DNA of 64,000 nt from RGIG4608 sp045651165 (lineage in GTDB: Bacteria; Bacillota; Clostridia; Oscillospirales; CAG-272): NCBI GenBank assembly GCA_045651165.1, contig JAZRRX010000039.1, positions 251,990-315,989 of the forward strand. The letters run 5' to 3'. The notes beneath the pieces are model-generated. The model ran no database searches and was not told the DNA's origin. It saw nothing but the letters and a program-made list of their open reading frames with translations. Positions 31,922-41,629 of this stretch are shown here, piece by piece; the first letter of the stretch is position 1; each line of letters starts with the position of its first letter. The translations under genes and the position numbers were made by a program.

Positions 31922-34285
31922 TTAATCCAGCTTTAGTAGCATGTTCAACACACGCTTTGCGCTGATTTCTAATGTTTCTCTAGTAATAGCGCCTTTTTCC
32001 AGCGCTATAAGCAATCGTTCCGGGAAGCCACCTGGCATACGGATATCATTGCCCGCATTGATTTCTATGTAGTGTTCAGAATAGGTGTGCCAATCCGTAC
32101 TTACTATGCCTTCAAAGCCCCATTCACCTCTCAAGATATCTGTCAGCAGCTCACCACATTCCGATGCGCGAACACCGTTAATCAAATTATATGAACTCAT
32201 AATATACCACGGATCGGCAGTTTTCACAATAATTTCAAATGCCTTCAGGTAAATTTCACGGGCAGCACGCTCAGAAACTCGAGAATCGCTGTTTTTACGA
32301 TTGGTTTCCTTATTATTGAGTGCAAAATGCTTAACAGAGGCCGATACTTTTTGAGATTGGATGCCTCGCACCATTCCCGCAGCCATCATGCCGGCTACGA
32401 AAGGATCTTCGGAGTAATATTCAAAGTTTCTTCCACACAAAGGGCTTCTGTGAATATTGATCGCAGGTGTTAGCCAAATAGCCAAATTGTTTTCCTTTAG
32501 CTCCTTTGCGCCAGCTTCACCGATTGCATAGGCAATTTTCGGATCCCATGTGCAAGCAACCTGTGTGCTACACGGAAATGCCGTGGTGCATACGCCACAT
32601 TCCTGATTGATACGAACACCGGCAGGACCATCAGCAGTCATCGCATTAGGAACACCGAAATCCGGCAAATTACCAAAACCACAAGTATTGGCAACACCAA
32701 AATTGGGCTGACCACCCAACATGTGGCAAATAGCTTCGTTTGGAAGCTGAGCAACAAATTCATCCAATGTGATTTTGCCATCTGCTACCTCATCAAACCA
32801 GTGAATATCCCTTGTATCTCTGTCGCGAGGCACGGTTGTTACAAGTCGCATTGGTGTATACGCGTTTTGCAACACCTCTTCGGGTACTTCTGGCATAAAA
32901 TCATAGGATTCTCTCTTTTTTTCAAATAGAGGAAGCTCCTCATAACTGCCATCAGCAAGCAATCGCTTTTTTAGGGCGTTAGGCTGCAACTTTGTACTAA
33001 GCTGCTTCACGATTACATCCTCATCTAAATTATATACATATTCACTACAGATAGTATTACGCACGGAATTACCAATATAGAAATTATATTCGCCCTTTTC
33101 CAATACATAGGCAGCTTTCGCCACCTTGCCCAAGTCATCATAGGATGCCATTGTCGACAAATCCCAAGTAAGGCTTAATTCCTGGGCGCAATCTGGTTGT
33201 AAAAGCTCTGTTTTTTGGAAAGCAATCAGGCTGCGGCTTGCTTTTCCCAACTTGCCCTGAGGCGCACCGAGATAAACCTGAATAACCTCTTTGCCCGCTA
33301 CATTTCCTATATTTTGAACAGAAACCTTAGCCGTAAACTTCCCGTCCTTCTGCTCTACACCCGTTATTTTCCAATCAAACTTTGTATAGGACAGACCGAA
33401 GCCAAAGGGGTAATTTACCTTTTCTGCCGCACTAGGAATGGTCTCGAAATAGCGGTAGCCGACATAAATGTCTTCAGAGTAATCCACATAAATCTCGGAC
33501 TCATGGAAGTTCTCCGTTGAAGGATAGTCTTCTAAGCGCTTTGCAAAGGTATCGGTCAGCTTTCCGCTAGGGTTACCAATGCCACACAGCAATTCTGCTG
33601 CCGCCGTGCCGCCTTCCATACCTCCCTGCCAAGCCATAAGCACACCCTGAATAGCATTTTCGTTGCAGAACCATTCGGTATCTACCATACCGCCCACATT
33701 CATAACAACAACTATTTTAGGAAAGTGCTTCTTTACCTGCTCTACCATTGCCATTTCGGCATGGGAAAGATAAAAATCTCCTTCCTCGTACATGGGATGG
33801 CCTTTAAGATCTCGATCCCAGCCCTCGCCTGAAAAACGTGAAATAGAGATCACTGCAGTATCGGTATATTCACGAACGCTTTCGCAGAGCGCGTCCGGAA
33901 GTTCAGGCTCCGGCTTTTGCCCCGGCCAATAGAATGTATCCGATATTTCCTGTATGTAATTACGGTAAAAGTCTGCCAACTCCTCGCAAACCTCTACACG
34001 ATCATTAAGCTTCTTAAATCCATCGTAAAGATCGGTCGTGTAAGAGACAGTCACGTCACCACTACCGCCGCCGCCTTTGACATAATCAAAGGTAGCAATG
34101 CCAAACAGAGCTAACTTTGTTCCCTTTTCAAATGGCAAAATGTTACCATTGTTCTTTAGCAGAACCATGCCTTCCTTAGCAGCATTTTTAGAAAGCTCTA
34201 TATGTTCAGCGCATGCAGTAACACGCTGACCGTTTTCACCTAAGGGCAAATTTGGATGATATTTAATTCTTCTCCATTTTGTCAT
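31922..34285 (-). CDS. Beta-glucosidase-type glycoside hydrolase, GH3, with swapped domain order
   Basis: A 787-residue GH3 enzyme with the (alpha/beta)6 C-domain first (AAKEGMVLLKNNGNILPF, about residues 34-51). Then comes a fibronectin-like domain (about 300-400), with the TIM-barrel N-domain last (about 530-785). The nucleophile Asp is in GIVSTDW (Asp731), and KHFALNNKETNR is the substrate-binding block. The same inverted order is known from Ruminococcus albus beta-glucosidase. It lacks a signal peptide and probably cleaves imported oligosaccharides, perhaps beta-glucosides or beta-xylosides. AGGAGG lies 8 bp before the ATG. Confidence 0.93.
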   Translation of the reverse strand: MTKWRRIKYHPNLPLGENGQRVTACAEHIELSKNAAKEGMVLLKNNGNILPFEKGTKLALFGIATFDYVKGGGGSGDVTVSYTTDLYDGFKKLNDRVEVCEELADFYRNYIQEISDTFYWPGQKPEPELPDALCESVREYTDTAVISISRFSGEGWDRDLKGHPMYEEGDFYLSHAEMAMVEQVKKHFPKIVVVMNVGGMVDTEWFCNENAIQGVLMAWQGGMEGGTAAAELLCGIGNPSGKLTDTFAKRLEDYPSTENFHESEIYVDYSEDIYVGYRYFETIPSAAEKVNYPFGFGLSYTKFDWKITGVEQKDGKFTAKVSVQNIGNVAGKEVIQVYLGAPQGKLGKASRSLIAFQKTELLQPDCAQELSLTWDLSTMASYDDLGKVAKAAYVLEKGEYNFYIGNSVRNTICSEYVYNLDEDVIVKQLSTKLQPNALKKRLLADGSYEELPLFEKKRESYDFMPEVPEEVLQNAYTPMRLVTTVPRDRDTRDIHWFDEVADGKITLDEFVAQLPNEAICHMLGGQPNFGVANTCGFGNLPDFGVPNAMTADGPAGVRINQECGVCTTAFPCSTQVACTWDPKIAYAIGEAGAKELKENNLAIWLTPAINIHRSPLCGRNFEYYSEDPFVAGMMAAGMVRGIQSQKVSASVKHFALNNKETNRKNSDSRVSERAAREIYLKAFEIIVKTADPWYIMSSYNLINGVRASECGELLTDILRGEWGFEGIVSTDWHTYSEHYIEINAGNDIRMPGGFPERLLIALEKGAITRETLEISAKRVLNMLLKLD

Positions 34286-34386
34286 TTTACATCCTCCTAT
34301 ATATGAAAATCAGATTATTCGACATCATTCAAAAACAGCTTCTACCTTAAGGGTAGAAAATATTTTTCAGTGATGTCTTTTGAAAT

Positions 34387-34409
34387 GAGGGGCGGCGAAG
34401 CCGCCCCTC
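34387..34409. other. GC-rich intercistronic hairpin without T-tract
   Basis: GAGGGGCGGC and GCCGCCCCTC form a perfect stem in an otherwise AT-rich gap between the lipoprotein gene (stop 34430) and the GH3 gene. No T-run follows on either strand, so it is more likely an mRNA-end stabiliser or attenuator than a full terminator. Confidence 0.6.
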
Positions 34410-34429
34410 TTGATTATAAAATTAATGAT

Positions 34430-36862
34430 TTATTCTGTCATATAGAATTCGTACTTAACATCAATTGCATAGCTAAAGTTGTATGTTGTAACCTTGAACT
34501 GATTAAGTACAGTAGTTTCTGCCAAGGAAATTGGTGTGTCTGTACGGTGAGGAATAACCTTACCGTTAAGCTTGATGTCTATATTTGATCCTTTACGAAC
34601 AAGCTCGAACCATACACCTTCACCGTTAGCAACAGCAGCATTTTCCGCATCATTCAAATCGTAGTACCACTTCCAGCTACCGAACATACCGCTCATGGAC
34701 TGTATCATATATTTACCATTGCCTTCCTTGTTTACAAGACGAAGCTCTGCCTTCTGACCGTCTGAGAATGTCATCTTAAGAACAATAGCAAAATCCTGCT
34801 TGGTTCCACCAGAGGGATCCTTAACAAGAACCTTACCACCATAGCATTTATCTGCTGTGGGAACCAACTCACCGTTCTTCTGTTTGTCATTACCTGGTGC
34901 TGGTGAGTGGAATATGCCGTGTGCCTGGTTGAGCATGCCATATTCAGCTGTCCAGAACCACTTACCCTGTGTGGAAACAAACTCACCGGTAATGTTGTAA
35001 GTCTCACCTTCCTTAACAACAAAGCTATACTTGCTATTTGTATCTACCAAAATAGGGTCACCGTTGATATAAAGTTTCTGCGCATATCCACTAGCAGGTG
35101 CAACTGTCAAAGTAACAGTATCACCAACATTGTAGCTTGTCTTGTCAGCAGTAACGGTACCGTTTTCAAAAGCGGATATTACAATAGCAGGAACACAAAT
35201 GTGATTACAACCATCGTTAGAACACTTAACTGCAGTAGCTATATCTTCATCATCTGCTTCAGGTGTATGACTTCCCTTAGCTTCAGTTGTTACTGTGCCA
35301 CATATAGTGCATTTTATCTCTGTTGTGCAGTCGCCGTCATCCTCTGCGGGAGTGTGATTTGTGCACAAGAGTTGGTCACAAACATCACATATGTAGTCGG
35401 TGTCAGCATCCTTGTGGTCTGCGTAAACTTCTACTACTCTAGTGTGAGTTTCTTCACATCTATCACACTTAGCAGTCTCTGTACCATATTCTTCACATGT
35501 TGCAAGCTTGTCAGTTTCATATTTAGTAAAGCTATGTTTAAGTGCCTCACCTACAGTCCAGTTACATTTAGAACATGTCTTGGGCTCTGTACATGTTGCT
35601 TCTTTCCAATCGTGTTCACATCCAAGTGTCAACTCGAAGGGGATGTCCACCTGTACGTCAATGTTACCGTAGTGTCTCCAGCCTACAGAGGTTACCTTAT
35701 TCTCTGCGGTAACGCCTTCCATAGTGTAGGTAAAGATTGCAGAGCCGTTAACATAAAGTGTCAATGTATTTTCACCGGTGCGTGCCAATTTAAAATCAAC
35801 GCCATCATCACTGTTCAACGCTCCTGCAGCTTCAGCATTAAGCGCCTGCCAGTTGCCCCAACCGGTAGCAGAACCGCTTGCGCCAAACTTATCAAAGGCA
35901 TATCTACCATTATCATTGATGATACGGAATGCATAGAACTTACCATTATCCAAATTAATACGCAAAACAAATGAGAAACCTATATTGCCGTCGCCGTCCT
36001 TGCTATCCTCAAGAGAGAAATAGTTCTTTGCCTTTACAGAAATAGAACTGTAGTTGCCATTAAAATCAAACCAATAAGATTCATTATTATGGCCGCTAGT
36101 TGTATATCGTGTACTGATCACACCGTGTGCCTGATTTCCGATTTCCCATCTTGTAATATCAGCAGGATTCAAATTCAAGCTCTGCTCGAAAGTGCCGCTT
36201 ATCACATAAGTATCCTTATCAGCAACAAAGCTATATATATTGTTATTCCAATCAAGCATCAAAGGCTCACCGTCAATGTAAAGCTTTTGTGCATAACCGA
36301 GCTCGGGGTTAATTGTCAACTTAACAGTATCACCGATAGCGTAGTTCATCTTGTCTGTTATAACTGCGCCGTTTTCAAAAGTGGGGATTGTAAGAGTGAT
36401 TGCTTCTCTAGCAGCTTCAAGGATCTCTTGGCAACCCTCGTTAGCACACTTAACTGCAGTGGTTACATCTCCGTCGTCTGCTTCGGGAGTATGATTCAAA
36501 GCAGCAGCAACTATAATCTCATCACAGCCCTCATTAGTACACTTAACTTCGGTTGTGCAGTCGCCGTCGTCTGTTTCGGGAGCATGATTCAAAGCAGCAA
36601 CAATGATCTCATCACAGCCCTCGTTAGCACACTTAACTGCAGTTGTGCAGTCACCGTCGTCTTCTTCGGGTCTATGATTCAAAGAATCGGGCTCACCCTC
36701 AGTTGCGCCACATACTGAGCAAGTTTTGGCAGCAACACAAGTTGCTTCTATCCATTTATGCTCACAAGGTTTCTCAGTGGTGGATTGCGGAAACAAATCA
36801 CAACCAGCAAAGAACACCAGCGCCATACATAAAATAGCGATTAGGGATAATACTTTTTTCAT
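34430..36862 (-). CDS. Large modular lipoprotein with Cys/His repeats, InlB-type repeats and LamG-like modules
   Basis: An 810-residue lipoprotein (lipobox FFAGC, Cys21). The order is: a CxHxW/CxxC module (33-60); three near-identical 30-residue repeats (61-151, see the repeat entry); an InlB-type beta repeat with GYAQKLYIDGEP; and a beta-rich LamG-like module of about 190 residues. Two further CxxC modules and two more divergent repeats follow, then a second InlB-type repeat and a second LamG-like module. The halves look like an internal duplication. It would sit on the outer face of the membrane and bind glycan or metal, but no enzyme motif is visible. It follows the CBM9-like lipoprotein gene. 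The ATG at 36862 has AAAGGAG upstream. Confidence 0.8.
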   Translation of the reverse strand: MKKVLSLIAILCMALVFFAGCDLFPQSTTEKPCEHKWIEATCVAAKTCSVCGATEGEPDSLNHRPEEDDGDCTTAVKCANEGCDEIIVAALNHAPETDDGDCTTEVKCTNEGCDEIIVAAALNHTPEADDGDVTTAVKCANEGCQEILEAAREAITLTIPTFENGAVITDKMNYAIGDTVKLTINPELGYAQKLYIDGEPLMLDWNNNIYSFVADKDTYVISGTFEQSLNLNPADITRWEIGNQAHGVISTRYTTSGHNNESYWFDFNGNYSSISVKAKNYFSLEDSKDGDGNIGFSFVLRINLDNGKFYAFRIINDNGRYAFDKFGASGSATGWGNWQALNAEAAGALNSDDGVDFKLARTGENTLTLYVNGSAIFTYTMEGVTAENKVTSVGWRHYGNIDVQVDIPFELTLGCEHDWKEATCTEPKTCSKCNWTVGEALKHSFTKYETDKLATCEEYGTETAKCDRCEETHTRVVEVYADHKDADTDYICDVCDQLLCTNHTPAEDDGDCTTEIKCTICGTVTTEAKGSHTPEADDEDIATAVKCSNDGCNHICVPAIVISAFENGTVTADKTSYNVGDTVTLTVAPASGYAQKLYINGDPILVDTNSKYSFVVKEGETYNITGEFVSTQGKWFWTAEYGMLNQAHGIFHSPAPGNDKQKNGELVPTADKCYGGKVLVKDPSGGTKQDFAIVLKMTFSDGQKAELRLVNKEGNGKYMIQSMSGMFGSWKWYYDLNDAENAAVANGEGVWFELVRKGSNIDIKLNGKVIPHRTDTPISLAETTVLNQFKVTTYNFSYAIDVKYEFYMTE
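36410..36682 (-). repeat. Three in-frame tandem repeats of 90-93 bp
   Basis: The units encode residues 61-90, 91-121 and 122-151 of the lipoprotein. Each has the pattern LNHxPExDDGD, then xTTxVKCxNEGCxEI, with alanines at the end. The DNA copies differ at few positions, so expansion is recent or maintained by recombination. Similar but diverged units recur in the second half of the same protein. Confidence 0.85.
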
Positions 36863-36936
36863 AGTGTTTTCTCCTTTTATAATAAGTTTATAATTCAAGG
36901 CATTTAACATATGCCATTGATTACATGTTTTTTCCT

Positions 36937-36965
36937 TGCCTGCATCTGAATCTCAGATGCAGGCA
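36937..36965. other. 13-bp perfect intercistronic hairpin without T-tract
   Basis: TGCCTGCATCTGA (36937-36949) and TCAGATGCAGGCA (36953-36965) pair around a three-base loop, just after the stop of the CBM9-like lipoprotein gene. On the coding (minus) strand an A-run, not a T-run, follows, so processing or stabilisation is more likely than strong termination. Confidence 0.6.
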
Positions 36966-36977
36966 TTAGGTATAAAA

Positions 36978-38831
36978 TTATTTTGAAATCTCACCTGAAA
37001 TGCTAAAAGGAATTTCTACAGGAGTTTCGTTGGGCATCCAAGCATCCATACCAAGTTGAGCAGTCATATTCTTATATTCTTCGCCCAGAGTCTCTCGTAC
37101 TACTGCAAGACCGTCAACATAAATCGTTGCTATATTACCTTGACGCACAACCTTCAATTTAACGCCGTCAGCACTTTGGAGCTTTTCAATTTGACCCACA
37201 TTGAGTCCATACTTAGTAGGCCATTTGTCAAACAAGCTATTGCCCAAGGTTGCATACTGCAATCTATAAGCACCATCTTGGTAAAGCACATTTATATACC
37301 ATTCCTTGCCGTTGGCAAATATGATACGCATACCCATACGCTGCTCTTTGTGGTCAGCTGTGATTCCGGCACTCGCAAGCGCAGTATCGTACTTGAGTGT
37401 CATTTCAAAGACAAAATCATTAAAGCTGTCATTAGAAAGGACACATGCTCTGCCCGTGTTCTTATACAAGATGCCTTCATTTTGATCATCAAGCACCCAA
37501 TTCTTGGCATTGGTATCATTGTAATGGAAAAGGTTGTATTCCAAATCCACATCCACCTTGGTATCTCGGTTCAAGTAAACGCCACGAATAGCAGATGTAT
37601 AGCCATTCTTTTCTGCGCGTAATTCATAGTAACCGGGAGCCATATCCTTCAGCTCGAAATTACCGTTCTCGTCAATCGTAACAGGCGAACCATTACAGGT
37701 AAAGGTAACACCATCAAAGCTATCAGCAAACAGCGCATTTTTAAGCTGCAACTGACCACTAAGTGTGCTATTGCCTTCTTTTATAACCTCTGCAATTGCA
37801 GAAACAGTAATCTCTTTTGTAACATTATTGATAGTCAGCGTTGCACTACCATCATTGTTATATTTGACATCGCTAATGCGCTCTTTACCATCCACCAGCA
37901 CAGAAGTAATAGAATACCCTGCTTCAGGTGTCACGGTAATGGTCGCACTCTTGCCTGATAGCACGGACGCCTGACCGGAAATGCTGTAATGCTCACCGTT
38001 AACGAAGGTAACGGGAACTGTACCAACTGCACCATTCTTGTCGAACTTATATAAACGATAAACATCGTTAAAGCTAGCGCCAATCTGTTCTGCAAACTGG
38101 TACCAATATCTGTCTATGTCGGTATTTGTTCCGGCATAATTAAAAGAAGTAATGTGGGCAATATTTACAAGGGCATGATCCTTCATCTTCGCCACATCAA
38201 CGTCTAACCACTCTAAATAATTCCACGGAATGAACAACTCCAATACATATCCGTAACATTCACTTGTGTTAATAGCACCACCCTTTGTTGTAGCACCAAG
38301 TCTTGCCATTTTGTCGTTAGTTGTTTTTGCATCGACATAGCCCCACTTACCATTGGTCATCTTAAATACCATATTTCCGGTAGGCTGAAGGTCTATTTCA
38401 AAGAAATTGTTTTCTCTGTCATTTTTAGTACCTGCAGGTGCCAAATACAATTCAATACCACTGTTCAAAACAGATGATCTGTTGGGATTTACATAAATCG
38501 GGAAGCTTTCTGTTACATCGAACACAAAATACATTCCCTGCTCACCGAAATGGCTTGTTACCGCAATATTTACGTTGTTACCTTCGCCGTTGTTGCTTAA
38601 GTACAACCACTTTGCGTTTTTATAAGCTTCTTCATCTGCGATACCATCAATCTTAAAACCATCATCTGGTTGAGCCATTTCTGGCTCAGGATTTGTAAAT
38701 GTATATTCCTTGTCCGTCGTCACTTCTTTAATTCGCGAATTAGCCGCACAGCCTACAAGGCTCACAACTAACATCGCAAGTATAAGCATAAGAAGTGTGC
38801 GCTTGGAGATCGTAAAATTCATTTTTTTCAT
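36978..38831 (-). CDS. Lipoprotein with CBM9-like domain, InlB-type repeat and LamG-like module
   Basis: A 617-residue lipoprotein (lipobox LVGC, Cys28). Residues about 55-270 resemble carbohydrate-binding family 9 (GFKIDGIADEEAYKNAKWLY, then SGIELYLAP). Next are an InlB-type beta repeat (GEHYSISGQASVLSGKSATI) and a carboxypeptidase-regulatory-like Ig fold (GYYELRAEKNGYTSAIRGVY). The C-terminal 190-residue beta module is similar in layout to the two modules of the following lipoprotein. It has no catalytic motif. It sits 12 bp after the GH43 gene with AAGGAGGG before the ATG, so it belongs to the glycan locus and probably presents polysaccharide at the cell surface. Confidence 0.82.
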   Translation of the reverse strand: MKKMNFTISKRTLLMLILAMLVVSLVGCAANSRIKEVTTDKEYTFTNPEPEMAQPDDGFKIDGIADEEAYKNAKWLYLSNNGEGNNVNIAVTSHFGEQGMYFVFDVTESFPIYVNPNRSSVLNSGIELYLAPAGTKNDRENNFFEIDLQPTGNMVFKMTNGKWGYVDAKTTNDKMARLGATTKGGAINTSECYGYVLELFIPWNYLEWLDVDVAKMKDHALVNIAHITSFNYAGTNTDIDRYWYQFAEQIGASFNDVYRLYKFDKNGAVGTVPVTFVNGEHYSISGQASVLSGKSATITVTPEAGYSITSVLVDGKERISDVKYNNDGSATLTINNVTKEITVSAIAEVIKEGNSTLSGQLQLKNALFADSFDGVTFTCNGSPVTIDENGNFELKDMAPGYYELRAEKNGYTSAIRGVYLNRDTKVDVDLEYNLFHYNDTNAKNWVLDDQNEGILYKNTGRACVLSNDSFNDFVFEMTLKYDTALASAGITADHKEQRMGMRIIFANGKEWYINVLYQDGAYRLQYATLGNSLFDKWPTKYGLNVGQIEKLQSADGVKLKVVRQGNIATIYVDGLAVVRETLGEEYKNMTAQLGMDAWMPNETPVEIPFSISGEISK

Positions 38832-38843
38832 AACGATCCCTCC

Positions 38844-40724
38844 TTACTTACCCAAAACACGAATTTCAGAAATACCTACGGAATCCTGGTTCGCAGGTAC
38901 ATCAATCGTGATTCTGATGGACTTTACATTCAACTCGGCAAACTCTGCATAGGCAGCTGCACCAGGAGAAATATAGAAAATAGATCCGTCATAGTCATTT
39001 GCCTGATAACATTCTGCACTGAGCTCAACATTCTTAATATAACGAATAACTTCTTTGCCATCTTCTATGCACACAAACTCTATACGTGCAATTTTGGCAA
39101 AAGCTGCAAACTCATCTTTAGAAGTATAGACCATAACCGCGCGCACAGTTCGTGCTTCTTCAAAATCTAAAGTGAAGGTAGTGGTCTTTGTAATTACAGT
39201 CTCCTGAATATATTGTCCAAAGTCCTCATTAAGATATTTATAAACAGAAAGTAGACCATCATTCAAGTATTTAGCATCTCCGTGGCCACTTATAGTTGCT
39301 TCGTCAGCAATATTCTTATAGTCAGAAAACGCTTCAATCTTAGGCTGTACTGTAGCAGTAGGACCGTTTGCGTACATAACATCAAGATTGTTGCCAAATT
39401 TATCTACAATAGTAATCCATTTAATCTCATCCACTGCGGGATTACGCGCACCACCACCCACAATGGGATCATTGTGACGGTGATAGATCATAAGAAGCTG
39501 ATCACCTGCTTGTACAAAGCTATGGTGACCGGTACCTGTAATGTCCTGACTGCCCGAAAGCTCACCGGACATCAGTATACCACCTTCCTCCAAAGTCAGC
39601 TTACGATAAGGTCCTGTCAAGTTGTCAGAAACAGCCTGCACCACCTGATAAGAGTTATCAGCATATGCTCCAATGGAAAAAGTTAAATAATACTTGCCAT
39701 TATGCTCAAGAACCGCAGGACCTTCGTTGATAGAAGTTCCAGTCAACTCATATGGAACATTTTCAACTATCTCACCATCGAGAGCTGCGAAATAGTCCTC
39801 TACAGTATAGAAACTATGACAAGCAAGAATCTTAGCAGTAGACCAGTCAGGCTTTAACCAGTTTTCCATTTTCACAACAGAAATACGGTCAGAACCGCTA
39901 CTATCTACCCAAAACAGGTATTTATCGCCATTTTCATCCACATAAGGATGGGGGTCTATGGCGCCTTCGAATCCACCACGGCTAAAACCTCTAAATCCGC
40001 CGTTTGCTTCTGCAAAGGCCATATACTCTGCAGGATCAAAAAGCAAATACTTAGCAAAATAATGGGGCCATGTAGGCATATATTCGTCGGTTGTAGAATC
40101 CTTAATGCCGGGTGTTCTATTAAAGTTGTGCAAATTCTCCTCACCACAGCTTTCAGCATCCATAAAGTTCACTGGTACAAAGCCGTGGGTGGGATATTCA
40201 GAAACGGCAACCATCATAAGTTCCTTATACGTTCCATCCATTACGCCATTGCCTGCTGTAACATTAGTATCTACATCAGGTGTAGCGCTAAAGAACATAT
40301 AGTATCTGCCATCATCAGAATCATATACTACTTCCGGTGCCCAGATATCCTTCCATACGGTTCTGCGTACCTCACTGGGTTGATTATTTACAAAGTCCTG
40401 AATATCAAGAGCATTGCCAACGGGTTCCCAATTCATCAAATCTTTAGAACGGGAGCAGAAAATATCTCCATGGGTACCGTAAAGGTAGTAATAGCCGTCC
40501 CTAGCAGTGTTATCAAAAACAAAGGGGTCCGCAGCATCATCAATCTTATGATCGTTGCGATAGAAAAGTTCTTGATTATATTCTGCTTTGCTCTGACCAT
40601 CCTGCAACAACCCCTGATAGTTGGGGACCTCATACTGTACCTGTGACGTACAGCCTGTAAGAAGTACGCAGGACAAAAGCAGACTTGTGGTCAAAAGCAA
40701 TGCTATAGTTCGTATTTTATTCAT
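38844..40724 (-). CDS. Glycoside hydrolase family 43 lipoprotein
   Basis: A 626-residue surface lipoprotein (lipobox LTGC, Cys25) with a five-bladed propeller. The catalytic base Asp is Asp66 in DDAADPFVF, WAPEVVYD is the next blade, and the general acid Glu lies in INEGPAVLEHNGKYYLTF. The last 160 residues form a beta-sandwich (TTTFTLDFEEARTVRAVMVY) of the discoidin/CBM32 type. GH43 enzymes split alpha-L-arabinofuranosides or beta-D-xylosides. As the only clearly exported hydrolase in the operon, it may be the enzyme that starts degradation outside the cell. It lies 14 bp after the second permease gene. Confidence 0.9.
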   Translation of the reverse strand: MNKIRTIALLLTTSLLLSCVLLTGCTSQVQYEVPNYQGLLQDGQSKAEYNQELFYRNDHKIDDAADPFVFDNTARDGYYYLYGTHGDIFCSRSKDLMNWEPVGNALDIQDFVNNQPSEVRRTVWKDIWAPEVVYDSDDGRYYMFFSATPDVDTNVTAGNGVMDGTYKELMMVAVSEYPTHGFVPVNFMDAESCGEENLHNFNRTPGIKDSTTDEYMPTWPHYFAKYLLFDPAEYMAFAEANGGFRGFSRGGFEGAIDPHPYVDENGDKYLFWVDSSGSDRISVVKMENWLKPDWSTAKILACHSFYTVEDYFAALDGEIVENVPYELTGTSINEGPAVLEHNGKYYLTFSIGAYADNSYQVVQAVSDNLTGPYRKLTLEEGGILMSGELSGSQDITGTGHHSFVQAGDQLLMIYHRHNDPIVGGGARNPAVDEIKWITIVDKFGNNLDVMYANGPTATVQPKIEAFSDYKNIADEATISGHGDAKYLNDGLLSVYKYLNEDFGQYIQETVITKTTTFTLDFEEARTVRAVMVYTSKDEFAAFAKIARIEFVCIEDGKEVIRYIKNVELSAECYQANDYDGSIFYISPGAAAYAEFAELNVKSIRITIDVPANQDSVGISEIRVLGK

Positions 40725-40738
40725 TTAAGCACCTCCAT

Positions 40739-41623
40739 TTATTCCTTGACGCCGCCTTCGGAAACACCTTCAATAAAGTATTTTTGCAGACAGCAGTATA
40801 TGATAACCAGTGGTAACATTCCCAAAATCGCCGCGGCCATATGAATATTCTCACTGCCAAGGCCGGGAAACAGTTCTCTGATTTGACTCAGGTATAACTG
40901 CAAGGTTACAAACTGTGGCTGATCCTGCAAATAAAGCTGCGGAGCCAAATAGCTGTTATAGCCAGCCACAAAACCAAAAATAAATTGTGCAATAAAGGCA
41001 GGTTTTGCAAGTGGGAACAAGATTTTTGTAAAGCATTGGAAAAATCCAGCACCGTCAAGCGTTGCCGCCTCGATTAATGAGTTGGGTATTCCATCAAAAA
41101 ATAGACGTAGGAAAAATACCGTTCCTAAGCTACCCAACATACCGGGAATCAGCAAAGGCAAGAAGCCCTTGTCTCCCGTCCAACCGATTGCTGAAAAGAA
41201 CACATAAGAAATAACACTAAATGCGCCCAAAGGGATGGAACGGATGATTACCGAGAATCTAAATAGTTGTTCCTTAAAAGGAAAATTCATTTTTGAGAAT
41301 GCATAAGCAGAAAAACCGGAAACAACTAAACCAATCACCAATGGAATCAGCGTCAGCCACATTGTGTTAACAAAGCCGAGCACCAAACCGGGCATACCGG
41401 TTAAATCCGCATAAAAGTCATATTCAAAAATTGCTTTGTAGGCATCAAAAGTAAAGTTTTCTGGCCACCAAATAAAATCAATAGTGCTTGCCAATTCCTC
41501 AGTTGAAGTAAATGATGTAATTAAAACTGTAGCAATGGGGAAAAATAGAAACACTGCATAAACGAACAGCACCAGAATAACCAAAATTTTTCCCAAAGAA
41601 AATTTCTTTTTCATATTCTTCAC
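40739..41623 (-). CDS. Carbohydrate ABC transporter permease, MalG/LacG type
   Basis: A 294-residue permease with six predicted helices. The cytoplasmic EAA loop reads EAATLDGAGFFQCFTKILFP, the contact site for a shared ATPase. Its N-terminus (KILVILVLFVYAVFLFFPI) and length fit the MalG side of CUT1 transporters. It is 6 bp after the MalF-type gene. No ATPase gene is present, so a common MsmX-type ATPase elsewhere must energise the importer. Confidence 0.93.
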   Translation of the reverse strand: MKNMKKKFSLGKILVILVLFVYAVFLFFPIATVLITSFTSTEELASTIDFIWWPENFTFDAYKAIFEYDFYADLTGMPGLVLGFVNTMWLTLIPLVIGLVVSGFSAYAFSKMNFPFKEQLFRFSVIIRSIPLGAFSVISYVFFSAIGWTGDKGFLPLLIPGMLGSLGTVFFLRLFFDGIPNSLIEAATLDGAGFFQCFTKILFPLAKPAFIAQFIFGFVAGYNSYLAPQLYLQDQPQFVTLQLYLSQIRELFPGLGSENIHMAAAILGMLPLVIIYCCLQKYFIEGVSEGGVKE

Positions 41624-41629
41624 CGTCCT

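Noticed and set aside
34907..35974. Long plus-strand open frame of 355 codons
   Set aside because: It lies entirely antisense to the modular lipoprotein gene, has no ribosome binding site, and its Cys/Ser-rich low-complexity sequence is explained by the repeats on the other strand.
36410..36682. Regularly spaced repeats that could suggest a CRISPR array
   Set aside because: The units are contiguous, 90-93 bp, in frame and coding, with no unique spacers and no cas genes.
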